The position numbers and the translations under genes were made by a program. From an uncultured Lachnospiraceae bacterium (GTDB taxonomy: Bacteria; Bacillota; Clostridia; Lachnospirales; Lachnospiraceae): a stretch of 64,000 bases of DNA. Numbering within the stretch: position 1 is the stretch's first letter; each line of letters starts with the position of its first letter. Shown here piece by piece: positions 8,194-16,358 of this stretch. Location: positions 124,001-188,000 of the forward strand of contig CAMNTM010000004.1 in assembly GCA_946558465.1 (NCBI GenBank), given 5' to 3'. Below the pieces are notes generated by a model. That model worked only from the letters and a program-made list of their open reading frames with translations, was not told where the DNA came from and did no database searches.

Positions 8194-8643
8194 ATGGATT
8201 GCAAAGCTCCCAGACCGATGACACCTTTCGATGAGCTGGTTACGCCTCCTCATCTATATACCCTGAAGCTGATGCTTCCGTACACTCCGCCTTCTGTGCA
8301 GCGTATGCTGGGGATCTATATTAAATTTCTGGAATTTAAAAATACTCTGGAACATTTTCAAGGCTTTAAACGCTCGGATTCGGGCTCTATTCTGGAAGAA
8401 TTAAAAGGCTTTATGAAACCAGAAGAACGGGAAATGATGGAACAAATGGAGATGTTCATGAATATGATGGAAATGGCACAGAGTATGCAGACCCAGCCGG
8501 ATTCCTCCGATGAATCTGCACAAGCCAGGTCCAGCTGGCCGATGGACATGATGAAAAACATACTCAGCCCCGAGCAGCAGGATATGTTCGATATGTACAG
8601 TAATATATTCGACAGCGAGATTCCATCATCCTCTGAAAACTAA
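8194..8643 (+). CDS. Hypothetical protein, Met/Glu-rich, 149 residues
   Basis: Not recognised. The N-terminal half (residues 1-60) is proline-rich and hydrophobic with conserved-looking segments (MTPFDELVTPPHLYTLKLML, YTPPSVQRML). The second half is a charged, strongly methionine-rich helix (EMMEQMEMFMNMMEMAQSM) that is probably amphipathic, followed by an acidic tail. There is no signal peptide or transmembrane segment. A GGAGGAG site precedes the ATG. It is 21 bases upstream of a second small gene with a similar helical style, and the two look like a co-expressed pair. Confidence 0.8.
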   Translation: MDCKAPRPMTPFDELVTPPHLYTLKLMLPYTPPSVQRMLGIYIKFLEFKNTLEHFQGFKRSDSGSILEELKGFMKPEEREMMEQMEMFMNMMEMAQSMQTQPDSSDESAQARSSWPMDMMKNILSPEQQDMFDMYSNIFDSEIPSSSEN

Positions 8644-8664
8644 GACAAAAAGGAGATTTTTATC

Positions 8665-8940
8665 ATGAATGAATGGCTCAATAATCCGGCTTTGCAGGGA
8701 ATAGATCCTATAAAGCTGGAGCTTATCAAATCTGCCGCGGCGCAGACCCAGGGAAAAAGCGGAAAATCTTTAGCCCCTGTTATGATGGCCCTGATTACCA
8801 GTGCTGGCAAAAAGGGAATCCGCTTTACACCCGAAGAAATGTCACTTGTCATCTCAGTACTGAAAGAAGGAAAGTCTGAAGAAGAACAAAATCAGATTGA
8901 AGGAATGATACAGATGGTGATGTCCTATATGAAAAAATAA
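8665..8940 (+). CDS. Hypothetical protein, 91 residues, partner of the preceding gene
   Basis: Not recognised. The predicted helical cytoplasmic protein starts MNEWLNNPALQGIDPIKLEL and ends QIEGMIQMVMSYMKK; the centre (LAPVMMALITSAGKKGIRFT) could be a short helical hairpin. An AAGGAG site precedes the ATG. Methionine-rich helix ends are shared with the upstream gene, supporting a physical or functional partnership. Its stop nearly abuts the convergent thioesterase stop. Confidence 0.8.
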   Translation: MNEWLNNPALQGIDPIKLELIKSAAAQTQGKSGKSLAPVMMALITSAGKKGIRFTPEEMSLVISVLKEGKSEEEQNQIEGMIQMVMSYMKK

Positions 8941-8942
8941 TT

Positions 8943-9401
8943 TTATTTCATACGGTTCTCACGTCTTTTCTTGGCCAGCTCCCACTCCTCCCTCTCCTGG
9001 GCAGTTTCCAGTATAAGCCTGGGAACCGGAGCCGGCCTGTCATTTTCGTCCAACGCAACCATTGTGAAATAAGCACGATTTATTAAAATTCTTGTCCCAT
9101 CCAAAGCCTCTACATAGCTGTCTACCCGTACCTCCATAGACGTTCTGCCCGTATAGGTCATTTTTCCTGAAAGAACAATCACATCCTTTTGATAAGCCCC
9201 TTTTAAGAATGTAAGCTGGTCCACCGAAGCCGTAGTTACATTCTTATGTGTATGACGCTTCGAGACAAGCATCGCCACCTCATCAATCCACTGCATAAGT
9301 ATACCTCCGAACAGGCGCCCGGACGCATTCAGATGATTCGGCCTCACCACATGTATTGTTTCAGACACAGACTCAGATACTTTCCGCTCTTTTACACTCA
9401 T
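8943..9401 (-). CDS. Acyl-CoA thioesterase (hotdog fold, YkhA/BACH-like)
   Basis: A single hotdog domain of 152 residues of the cytosolic acyl-CoA hydrolase type. The catalytic-region signature is NHLNASGRLFGGILMQWIDE with the acidic residue in the DE pair, followed by THKNVTTASVDQLTFLKG, which lines the dimer interface. It likely hydrolyses medium- or long-chain acyl-CoA to free CoA and fatty acid in the cytoplasm. It has its own GGAGAG site and lies convergent to the small hypothetical gene pair. Confidence 0.9.
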   Translation of the reverse strand: MSVKERKVSESVSETIHVVRPNHLNASGRLFGGILMQWIDEVAMLVSKRHTHKNVTTASVDQLTFLKGAYQKDVIVLSGKMTYTGRTSMEVRVDSYVEALDGTRILINRAYFTMVALDENDRPAPVPRLILETAQEREEWELAKKRRENRMK

Positions 9402-9474
9402 ATATAACTCTCCTCTGTTTCAATATTTTTCGTTTTTTCTGTTCTCCAAATATCACTCTTTCCATATGTTTCTC

Positions 9475-9503
9475 TTTCATTATAACCCAACATTTGATAT
9501 ACT
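9475..9503 (+). promoter_or_regulatory. Possible promoter of the truA-like gene
   Basis: A good -10 (TATACT) lies about 45 bases before the ATG, with a weak -35 (TTTCAT) at 17 bases spacing. Confidence 0.4.
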
Positions 9504-9548
9504 AAAACTATTATCATTCAGAAACAATCATACAGGAGAATTTTCAAT

Positions 9549-10286
9549 ATGAGAAATATAAAACTTACGATAGAATACGACGGAAGCCGTTATCAGGGCT
9601 TCTGCCGTCCCGGAAAAAACGAACCGGGCGGCACTGTTGCCGGCAAACTCATAGACGTTCTGCAGAAAATGACCGGGGAAAACGGCATCGAGCTGAATCA
9701 CGGATGCCGTACAGAGGCAGGAGTACACGCTTATGCCCAGACTGTCAATTTTAAAACAAACACAGACATGCATACTGCTGATATTAAGCATTACCTGAAT
9801 CGTTACCTTCCGATGGACATTGCCATAACTGAGGTAAAGGAAGTCTCCGACCGCTTCCATGCACAGCTCAACGCCGTCTCCAAAACTTACGTATACCGCA
9901 TGACTATCACAGAAATCCCAAGTGTATTCGAGCGCAGGCATACTTACCACTGCTACCAGGTGCCGGACAAAAAAACCATGCAGCAGGCCGCCCTGTACCT
10001 GATTGGAAAACATGATTTCAAAAATTTCTCCGATGGAAAATCTTCAAAATCTACCATCCGGGAAATCTATAATATTGACATCTATGGAGATGAGGAGGAG
10101 ATGCAGATTCTTGTCCATGCAGATGATTTTCTTCACAATATGGCCCGTACTGTTATCGGAACTCTCCTTGACATCGGTCTGGGACTGCGCCGAAAGGAGG
10201 ATATTGAAGATATTCTAGCCGGAACAAAATCTGCAAGTCCTGCCTGTGACCCAAAAGGGCTTTATCTCCAGGAGATTACTTATTAG
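9549..10286 (+). CDS. truA: TruA-family pseudouridine synthase homologue with Glu at the catalytic position
   Basis: Full-length TruA family protein (245 residues) with recognisable landmarks: LTIEYDGSRYQGF, RTEAGVHAYAQTV, FHAQLNAVSKTYVYRM, DFLHNMARTVIGTLL and the GLYLQEITY end. TruA makes pseudouridine at positions 38-40 of the tRNA anticodon stem-loop. The otherwise universal RTDAGVH motif, whose Asp is the catalytic nucleophile, reads RTEAGVH here, so Glu56 (codon GAG) replaces Asp. The usual GWQRQ also reads GFCRP and the DFxSF motif reads DFKNF. It may be a divergent paralogue with reduced or different activity; a canonical truA would be expected elsewhere in the genome. It is monocistronic. 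Confidence 0.85.
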   Translation: MRNIKLTIEYDGSRYQGFCRPGKNEPGGTVAGKLIDVLQKMTGENGIELNHGCRTEAGVHAYAQTVNFKTNTDMHTADIKHYLNRYLPMDIAITEVKEVSDRFHAQLNAVSKTYVYRMTITEIPSVFERRHTYHCYQVPDKKTMQQAALYLIGKHDFKNFSDGKSSKSTIREIYNIDIYGDEEEMQILVHADDFLHNMARTVIGTLLDIGLGLRRKEDIEDILAGTKSASPACDPKGLYLQEITY

Positions 10287-10303
10287 AAGGAATCTATCCT
10301 TCT
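10285..10303. terminator. Short hairpin across the convergent truA / yjbQ ends
   Basis: AGAAGGA and TCCTTCT form a seven-base stem with a five-base loop covering both stop regions. There is no clear T run, so terminator function is uncertain. Confidence 0.35.
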
Positions 10304-10698
10304 ATAATCTTCACATAAAATTTCCGGTTTCTCGGCCCGTCAAATTCACAGAAATACAGATCCTGCCAGATACCCAGCACCAGCCCGCCCCCGTCTAATA
10401 TCATCGTCTGAGAAGGTCCGAAGCAGCTGGTCTTAATGTGTGCATGGGAATTTCCTTCCATATGGCGGTAGCGTGTATGCCTTGTAGGAAAAGTTTCCTC
10501 CATCCCCATCAAAATATCATGCACCACGTCAGGGTCTGCATTTTCATTAATCGTAAATCCGGCTGTCGTATGGGGCGAAAATACAACAACAATTCCATCT
10601 TTAACTCCGCTTTTTTCAATATCCTCCCGGACCATACCGGTTACTTTAGACATCTGCTGCGCCCCCTTTGTGGAAATGCGGTGCTCATATAAATACAT
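10294..10698 (-). CDS. YjbQ / UPF0047 family protein
   Basis: A 134-residue member of the UPF0047 family, for which weak thiamine-phosphate synthase activity has been reported in E. coli YjbQ; the physiological role is unclear. Family motifs are VVFSPHTTAGFTINENADPD, RYRHMEGNSHAHIKTS and VLGIWQDLYFCEFDGPRNR, including the conserved histidines of the putative metal site. It is followed on the same strand by no gene and preceded by the patatin gene with a four-base gap, so the two are probably co-transcribed. Confidence 0.92.
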   Translation of the reverse strand: MYLYEHRISTKGAQQMSKVTGMVREDIEKSGVKDGIVVVFSPHTTAGFTINENADPDVVHDILMGMEETFPTRHTRYRHMEGNSHAHIKTSCFGPSQTMILDGGGLVLGIWQDLYFCEFDGPRNRKFYVKIIEG

Positions 10699-10702
10699 AA
10701 TT

Positions 10703-11560
10703 TTATCCCTCCAAATATTTCATTAATCTGTCATAATCTCGTTTCATCAGGCTGTATCCGTGCTCGTAGAAATTCATCAGCGTATCATAATCCCGTTCAA
10801 GTCTTGACACGGTAGGAATCAACGGCCTAAGAACATATATTCTCCCTTCCTTTTCAAGTTTTTCCACAAGCTCTACTTCCCGATTGTACCGAATATTACG
10901 GTAAGCCGCTGTACGTACCAGCTTTGGATAAGACTTATAGGCCCTTTTATATAATTTGACCGTACCCTTTGACACAGGCTTTTTGCGGTAACCCGGATTC
11001 CGGGTAAGTATGACTACAATCTTTTTACTGCCTGTTTTTACGGCCCTTCCCACCGGAATCGAATCTGCAAGTCCTCCATCTAAGTACGGCGTTTTGTCAA
11101 CGACTACCATCGGAGATACCAAAGGCATACTGCTTGAGGCCCGGCATATCTTCATCAGACGCTCCTTTTCTCTATGCTCCGTCATATATTCTGCCTTTCC
11201 TGTTTCACAGTTTGTCGTTACAAGCTCGCATTCCATATCTGATGCAAAATAAGTGTCATAATCAAATGGAAACAGGTCGTTTGGATATTTGTCAAATATC
11301 ATATCCATATCCATCAGACTTTTCTCTTTTATGAATTTCGGAAATCTATAGTAATAATTATACTCCTTCTCCCTGTGAATCATACAGTCCCTGGTCCGCC
11401 CTATTTGCCTGGACACATAGTCTATGCCGTTGCAGGAACCGGCCGACACTCCAATCACATGAGACAGGTATATTTCCTTCTCCATCAGGTAATCCAAAAC
11501 ACCAGAGGTAAACACCCCCCTTGTTGCTCCTCCTTCAAGTACCATTGCAGCGTTTATCAT
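10703..11560 (-). CDS. Patatin-like phospholipase
   Basis: Serine lipid acyl hydrolase of the RssA/YjjU type, 285 residues. The oxyanion loop is EGGATRGVFTSGVL, the nucleophile elbow is GVSAGSCNG with Ser39, and the catalytic Asp lies in YLDGGLADSIP, completing the Ser-Asp dyad. There is no signal peptide, so it is a cytoplasmic or membrane-associated enzyme likely acting on phospholipid or lysophospholipid. It has an AAAGGGGAA ribosome site. It sits upstream of yjbQ on the minus strand. Confidence 0.92.
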   Translation of the reverse strand: MINAAMVLEGGATRGVFTSGVLDYLMEKEIYLSHVIGVSAGSCNGIDYVSRQIGRTRDCMIHREKEYNYYYRFPKFIKEKSLMDMDMIFDKYPNDLFPFDYDTYFASDMECELVTTNCETGKAEYMTEHREKERLMKICRASSSMPLVSPMVVVDKTPYLDGGLADSIPVGRAVKTGSKKIVVILTRNPGYRKKPVSKGTVKLYKRAYKSYPKLVRTAAYRNIRYNREVELVEKLEKEGRIYVLRPLIPTVSRLERDYDTLMNFYEHGYSLMKRDYDRLMKYLEG

Positions 11561-11595
11561 ATTTTCATTTCCCCTTTCTTATCCTCCTATTCAGC

Positions 11596-11624
11596 TTGCT
11601 ATTTCGGCTTATATTTGTTAAGAT
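11596..11624 (+). promoter_or_regulatory. Promoter of the ABC-F gene
   Basis: TTGCTA, 17-base spacer, TAAGAT, ending about 47 bases before the ATG. Confidence 0.6.
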
Positions 11625-11671
11625 AAGCCTTGAGCCTAACAAGTAATTGAATTAGTAAGGAGTATTTCATT

Positions 11672-13306
11672 ATGATTAGTACAAATAATATCACTTTACG
11701 CGTCGGAAAGAAAGCATTATTTGAGGATGTAAATATTAAATTTACCGAAGGAAACTGCTACGGACTTATCGGAGCCAACGGCGCGGGCAAATCCACCTTT
11801 CTTAGAATTCTTTCCGGACAGCTGGAGCCTACGAACGGCGAAGTCATTGTCACACCCGGCGAGCGCCTTTCCTTTCTGCAGCAGGACCATTTCAAATATG
11901 ACGATTATCCGGTTCTTGATACTGTTATGCTGGGAAATCAAAGACTTTACGAGATCATGAAGGAAAAGGAAGCTATCTACGCCAAAGAGGATTTTACAGA
12001 TGAGGATGGCATCAAGGCAAGCGAGCTTGAGGCTGAATTTGCTGCCATGAACGGCTGGGAAGCAGAATCAGATGCCGCTTCACTGTTAAATGGTTTAGGT
12101 ATCGGAACCGAGCTTCACTACGAGATGATGAAAAATCTATCCGGTCCGGAAAAGGTAAAGGTACTGCTCGCACAGGCTCTTTTCGGGAATCCGGATATCC
12201 TCCTTCTCGACGAGCCGACCAACCACCTGGATCTGGATGCCATCGCGTGGCTGGAAGAATTTTTAATCAATTTTAACAACACTGTTATCGTTGTATCTCA
12301 TGACCGTTATTTTCTGAACAAGGTGTGCACACAGATTGCCGATATTGATTACGGTAAGATTAAATTATATGCCGGAAATTATGATTTCTGGTATGAATCC
12401 AGCCAGCTTCTGATACGCCAGATGAAGGAAGCCAACAAGAAAAAAGAAGAAAAGATTAAAGAGCTTCAGGAATTCATCTCTCGTTTTAGTGCCAACGCCT
12501 CTAAATCCAAACAGGCAACCTCAAGAAAACGAGCACTGGAAAAGATTCAGCTGGATGAGATTCAGCCCTCCAGCCGAAAATACCCGTACATCCATTTTCA
12601 ACCCAACCGCTCCATTGGAAATGAGGTCCTGACCGTTGAAAACTTAAGCAAGACGATTGATGGAGAAAAGATATTGGATAACCTTTCATTTACCCTTAAC
12701 CACGATGACAAGGTTGCTTTTATAGGAAGCAATGAGCTGGCAAAAACTACGCTGTTTCAGATTTTGATGGGTGAAATGGAACCGGATGAGGGCACCTATA
12801 AATGGGGAATCACAACCTCTCAGGCATATTTTCCGCAGGATAACGGCGCAGAATTTGACAACGACAACACTATCGTGGAATGGCTGACCCAGTACTCAGA
12901 GGAGAAAGATGTCACTTATGTACGCGGCTTCCTGGGCCGTATGCTTTTCGGCGGAGATGACGGCGTCAAGCGGGTACGTGTCCTTTCCGGAGGTGAAAAG
13001 GTCCGCTGCATGCTGTCTAAGATGATGATATCCGGCGCTAATGTACTGCTTTTTGACGAGCCTACCAACCACCTGGATATGGAATCTATCACCGCTCTGA
13101 ATAACGGTATGACAAAATTCCCGGGGGTAATCCTTTTCAGCTCCAGAGACCATCAGATTGTCCAGACTACTGCAAACCGTATTATGGAAATCGTTCCAGG
13201 CGGAAAGCTGATTGATAAGATTACCACCTATGATGAATATCTGGAGAACGATGAAATGGCAAGAAAACGCCAGACCTACAGCGTACAGAAAGAGGAAGAC
13301 GATTAA
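11672..13306 (+). CDS. ABC-F family ATPase (YkpA/YbiT-like)
   Basis: Two ABC domains in one soluble chain of 544 residues with a charged linker and no membrane segment, as in ribosome-acting ABC-F proteins. The first domain has Walker A GANGAGKST at 34-42, signature LSGPEK and Walker B ILLLDEPTNHLD. The second has an intact LSGGEK and VLLFDEPTNHLD, but its Walker A is degenerate: GSNELAKTT at 352-360 lacks the usual Gly-Lys pair spacing. From memory, a similarly degenerate second P-loop is common in the YkpA/YbiT branch. A translational regulator or housekeeping role is more likely than antibiotic resistance, but this is inference. Confidence 0.92.
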   Translation: MISTNNITLRVGKKALFEDVNIKFTEGNCYGLIGANGAGKSTFLRILSGQLEPTNGEVIVTPGERLSFLQQDHFKYDDYPVLDTVMLGNQRLYEIMKEKEAIYAKEDFTDEDGIKASELEAEFAAMNGWEAESDAASLLNGLGIGTELHYEMMKNLSGPEKVKVLLAQALFGNPDILLLDEPTNHLDLDAIAWLEEFLINFNNTVIVVSHDRYFLNKVCTQIADIDYGKIKLYAGNYDFWYESSQLLIRQMKEANKKKEEKIKELQEFISRFSANASKSKQATSRKRALEKIQLDEIQPSSRKYPYIHFQPNRSIGNEVLTVENLSKTIDGEKILDNLSFTLNHDDKVAFIGSNELAKTTLFQILMGEMEPDEGTYKWGITTSQAYFPQDNGAEFDNDNTIVEWLTQYSEEKDVTYVRGFLGRMLFGGDDGVKRVRVLSGGEKVRCMLSKMMISGANVLLFDEPTNHLDMESITALNNGMTKFPGVILFSSRDHQIVQTTANRIMEIVPGGKLIDKITTYDEYLENDEMARKRQTYSVQKEEDD

Positions 13307-13307
13307 A

Positions 13308-13892
13308 ATGACAGAACTGCTTAATTCCTACATGGGAGCTATACTTTTTCTTTTTCTCGGCATTATAATTTTTGCAGTCAATGCAAAATACGGAGGGTAC
13401 GATAAAAAAACCGGCTACTGCCTTGCCGCTGTTTTTCTTATTCTCGGACTGCTTTGCGGAATACTTGTATTTCTAAAAAAGGATCATCTGCTGCTGCTCC
13501 TTTTTGCAGTCCCGATAGGCTTGGGTATGACCCTTTTGGGACTGTGGATGATTTTCAGCGGCTTCCTCTACAGCAAAAAAATCGAAGGAACCTACGTAGA
13601 CTGCCGGTTCCGCCGCAAAACCCTCTGGCACGGCAGAGAATATTACGCTTTGATTTTCAGATATCACACAGGCAGACGCTCCATTGAGAATGAATCCGAC
13701 GATGCCTTTATTCTGGGTCAGATAAAGGCACATTACAATCCGCACGAGATTTACCCCATCTGGATGAATCCGAAAAAACCACACAAATTCCGTGTGAAAC
13801 GCTTTTCCGGAATCTCCGGCGGATTTTTGGCTGCTGCTGTCTTTGGGATCGGACTTTTATCCGCAGTATGGCAGTATTATTTCATGAATTAA
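13308..13892 (+). CDS. Membrane protein, DUF3592-like
   Basis: 194 residues with three or four transmembrane segments: two or three in the N-terminal 90 residues (AILFLFLGIIIFAV, LAAVFLILGLLCGILV, LLLLFAVPIGLGMTLLGLW) and one near the C-terminus (GFLAAAVFGIGLLSAVW). The middle is a soluble beta-rich stretch (GTYVDCRFRRK ... ALIFRYHTGRRS ... VKAHYNP-type) resembling DUF3592. The ATG is two bases after the ABC-F stop and its ribosome site lies inside the ABC-F gene, so I prefer this start to an upstream in-frame one overlapping that gene. Function unknown. Confidence 0.8.
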   Translation: MTELLNSYMGAILFLFLGIIIFAVNAKYGGYDKKTGYCLAAVFLILGLLCGILVFLKKDHLLLLLFAVPIGLGMTLLGLWMIFSGFLYSKKIEGTYVDCRFRRKTLWHGREYYALIFRYHTGRRSIENESDDAFILGQIKAHYNPHEIYPIWMNPKKPHKFRVKRFSGISGGFLAAAVFGIGLLSAVWQYYFMN

Positions 13893-13927
13893 TGAATTGG
13901 GGGCAGGACATTTCTGTCCCCGGACAG

Positions 13928-14932
13928 TTACCGTACTCTCTCCGGGAACCCTATCTTCTTCTGTACCTTCCGTAACGTCTTATTTGCAAAATACTCTGCT
14001 TTTTCCGCATTATTTTTTATCACACCGTTAATGTACGCTTTATCCTTCTCAAGCCGGGCTACTTCATCCTGCAGAGGCTTCAGTACACAGACAACCGCTT
14101 CTCCCACTGCCGTTTTAAAATCACCGTAGCCCTTACCGCCGAACTCTGCCTCCACTTCCTCCGGCTTCATCCCAGTACACGCACTGTAAATATCTATCAG
14201 ATTCTTTACTCCCGGCTGCTCGTCGCGGTACAGAATCTGTGCCTCAGAATCGGTCACCGCCCGCCTGCACTTCCGCATGATGGTATCCGGATCATCCATA
14301 AGATAGATGCTGGCGTTCGGATTCTCGTCAGATTTCGACATCTTCTTTAACGGATCTTGAAGACTCATAATCTTTGCCCCGACCTTTCCGACATAGGCCT
14401 CTGGAATCGTGAATACATCTCCATAGATATTGTTAAAACGCTCCGCAATATCTCTTGTTATCTCCAGATGCTGCATCTGATCCATTCCGACCGGAACTAC
14501 ATCCGCCTGATAAAGAAGTATATCTGCCGCCATCAGAACGGGGTAGGTAAACAGACCCGCATTGATGTTATCTGCATGCTTCGCCGATTTATCCTTAAAC
14601 TGCGTCATTCGATTCAGTTCGCCCATATAGGTAAAGCAGTTCAAAATCCACGCCAGCTCCGCGTGGCCGGACACGTGGGACTGGTAATAGATACAGTTCT
14701 TCTCCGGATCTAAACCTGCCGCGATATATAAAGTAAGAAGCGCCCTTGCTCTCTTTCTCAATACAGCCGGATCCTGCCTCACCGTAATAGAATGCATGTC
14801 AACCACGCTGTAAAAGCATTCATATTCATCACTCAGCGTCACCCAGTTCTTAAGTGCTCCTAGATAATTCCCAAGCGTCAGACTGCCCGTCGCCTGCATC
14901 CCGCTGAATAATACTTTTTTTCCATTTAACAT
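13928..14932 (-). CDS. trpS: Tryptophanyl-tRNA synthetase
   Basis: Class I aminoacyl-tRNA synthetase charging tRNA-Trp. The HIGH-type motif is TLGN at 19-22 and the KMSKS loop is intact at 197-201; TrpRS signatures GMQATGSLTLGNYLGA and VPVGMDQMQHLEITRD are present. Length 334 is normal. It starts 29 bases after the phosphatase gene stop with a GGGAGG site. There is no room upstream for a T-box leader, so control must come from the upstream gene's promoter. Confidence 0.97.
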   Translation of the reverse strand: MLNGKKVLFSGMQATGSLTLGNYLGALKNWVTLSDEYECFYSVVDMHSITVRQDPAVLRKRARALLTLYIAAGLDPEKNCIYYQSHVSGHAELAWILNCFTYMGELNRMTQFKDKSAKHADNINAGLFTYPVLMAADILLYQADVVPVGMDQMQHLEITRDIAERFNNIYGDVFTIPEAYVGKVGAKIMSLQDPLKKMSKSDENPNASIYLMDDPDTIMRKCRRAVTDSEAQILYRDEQPGVKNLIDIYSACTGMKPEEVEAEFGGKGYGDFKTAVGEAVVCVLKPLQDEVARLEKDKAYINGVIKNNAEKAEYFANKTLRKVQKKIGFPERVR

Positions 14933-14961
14933 TTTTTCATCCTCCCTCTGCCTTTTATCCC

Positions 14962-15600
14962 CTACCAGGGCTCTACTATATCATCATAATAAACCTGATT
15001 TTCTGACAAAATCCGGTATATGCCGCCACATACTTCCACCTCTGTAACTGCGCAGTTTTTATGCACACCCTGGCCCCAATATTCGGACAGGGGCTTATTC
15101 TTTATATAATTAAGCATCCCGGCCAGCGCCGCTCCATGAGTCGTAACCAGCACATTTTTATCCTCATACATTTTATCTGCGGACAGCCAGGATAAAAAAC
15201 TGCCCACTCTGCTTTTCACAGCAGCAAAATCCTCTCCGCCCTCAGCCGGACTGTAGTGCTCCGTATCATCAAAAAATGCCTGAAATCTCTCTGGCACCTG
15301 CCAGTTTTTTCTCGAACAGCACCGTCCTTCCCACTCACCGAATGCCATCTCCATAATACGCTCATCCTTTATAATCGGAACCTCTCTGTCTCTGCCTGCC
15401 AGAATCAGCTCTGCTGTCTCCACAGCTCTTTTAAGCGGGCTGCTGAAACATATGTCAAATGAAATATTCCGAAGTCCTGCATTCGTTTTCTTTGCCAGAT
15501 TCCGTCCAAATTCATTCAAAGGAATATCCACCTGTCCCTGAATCTTCCGCTCCTTATTCCAATCCGTTTCACCATGTCTTACAAGATATAATTTCAGCAC
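14962..15600 (-). CDS. Histidine phosphatase family protein (phosphoglycerate mutase-like)
   Basis: 212-residue phosphatase with the RHG motif LVRHGETDWN (catalytic His near residue 9), the second basic site FSSPLKRAVETAE, the acid residue in MAFGEWEGR and the second histidine in VTTHGAAL. It belongs to the broad-specificity CobC/PhoE-like phosphatases, so the substrate is not predictable. The start is GTG, supported by GGGAGG ten bases ahead and by the family N-terminus LKLYLVRHGET. Probably co-transcribed with trpS. Confidence 0.92.
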   Translation of the reverse strand: MLKLYLVRHGETDWNKERKIQGQVDIPLNEFGRNLAKKTNAGLRNISFDICFSSPLKRAVETAELILAGRDREVPIIKDERIMEMAFGEWEGRCCSRKNWQVPERFQAFFDDTEHYSPAEGGEDFAAVKSRVGSFLSWLSADKMYEDKNVLVTTHGAALAGMLNYIKNKPLSEYWGQGVHKNCAVTEVEVCGGIYRILSENQVYYDDIVEPW

Positions 15601-15745
15601 CTTTTATCAGCCTCCCTGTTTTTCTGCCAAGCTGGCTTTTGGCAGTCTGCCTGGTTACTATACAGACCCGCCCGTACTTTATCCAGTATATCATATCTTC
15701 TATAAATTTTCATTTATTTTTGTACAAAATAAAGGGATAAGATGA

Positions 15746-15751
15746 TATAAT
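15746..15751 (+). promoter_or_regulatory. -10 element of the luxS promoter
   Basis: A perfect TATAAT about 86 bases before the luxS ATG. The matching -35 is poor (TTGTAC at 20 bases spacing or TACAAA at 17), so the promoter may need an activator. Confidence 0.45.
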
Positions 15752-15762
15752 ATTACTATCTT

Positions 15763-15796
15763 CTCTGTGCGGCACACCTCACCGTGCGGCTCAGAG
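15763..15796 (+). other. Leader hairpin upstream of luxS
   Basis: CTCTG pairs with CAGAG, with inner pairs GC/GC and GCAC/GTGC around an eight-base loop, about 40 bases before the ATG and just after the predicted transcription start. It does not match any riboswitch consensus I know. Confidence 0.4.
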
Positions 15797-15836
15797 CAAA
15801 TCAGTATAATTTAAGAAAATCAGGAGGAATATCATC

Positions 15837-16316
15837 ATGGAAAAAATTACTAGCTTTACAATAGACCACCTCAAGCTGCAGCCAGGCGTCTATGTATCAC
15901 GTATCGACAACGTAGAAGGACATCCTGTTACGACCTTTGATCTGCGTATGACCAATCCTAACGAAGAACCTGTTATGAATACTGCTGAAGTACATACCAT
16001 CGAGCATCTCGGCGCCACCTTTCTGCGCAATCATAAAAAATATGCAGAAAAGACTCTCTACTTCGGTCCTATGGGCTGCCGCACCGGATTCTACCTTCTT
16101 TTGTCGGGGAAATACAAATCCAGAGATATTCTGCCGCTTATGAAAGAGCTGTTCTCCTTTATCGCCGGATTTGAAGGAGAAATACCTGGCGCTTCACCAA
16201 AGGACTGCGGAAATTATCTGGATATGAACCTGCCTATGGCAAAATATCTGGCTCAAAGATACCTGTTTGAAGTTCTGGAAGAAATCTCCGAAGAGACGCT
16301 TAATTACCCGGAATAA
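15837..16316 (+). CDS. luxS: S-ribosylhomocysteine lyase (AI-2 synthase)
   Basis: LuxS splits S-ribosylhomocysteine into homocysteine and DPD, the precursor of autoinducer-2, in the activated methyl cycle. The metal ligands are His53 and His57 (HTIEH) and Cys124 (SPKDCGNY), and the catalytic cysteine is Cys81 (GPMGCRTGFY). The length of 159 residues is normal, with a GGAGG site. It is followed after 42 bases by a deaminase gene that shares its terminator. Confidence 0.98.
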   Translation: MEKITSFTIDHLKLQPGVYVSRIDNVEGHPVTTFDLRMTNPNEEPVMNTAEVHTIEHLGATFLRNHKKYAEKTLYFGPMGCRTGFYLLLSGKYKSRDILPLMKELFSFIAGFEGEIPGASPKDCGNYLDMNLPMAKYLAQRYLFEVLEEISEETLNYPE

Positions 16317-16358
16317 AATACAGACAGCAGTCTGAAGAAAAGCAAGGAGGATCTCCCA

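Noticed and set aside
13897-13925. Hairpin with GGGGGCAG/CTGTCCCC between the DUF3592-like gene and trpS
   Set aside because: The stem is reasonable, but neither strand has a T run after it, so terminator function is not supported.
14933-14961. T-box leader upstream of trpS
   Set aside because: Only 29 bases separate trpS from the upstream gene; there is no space for a T-box.
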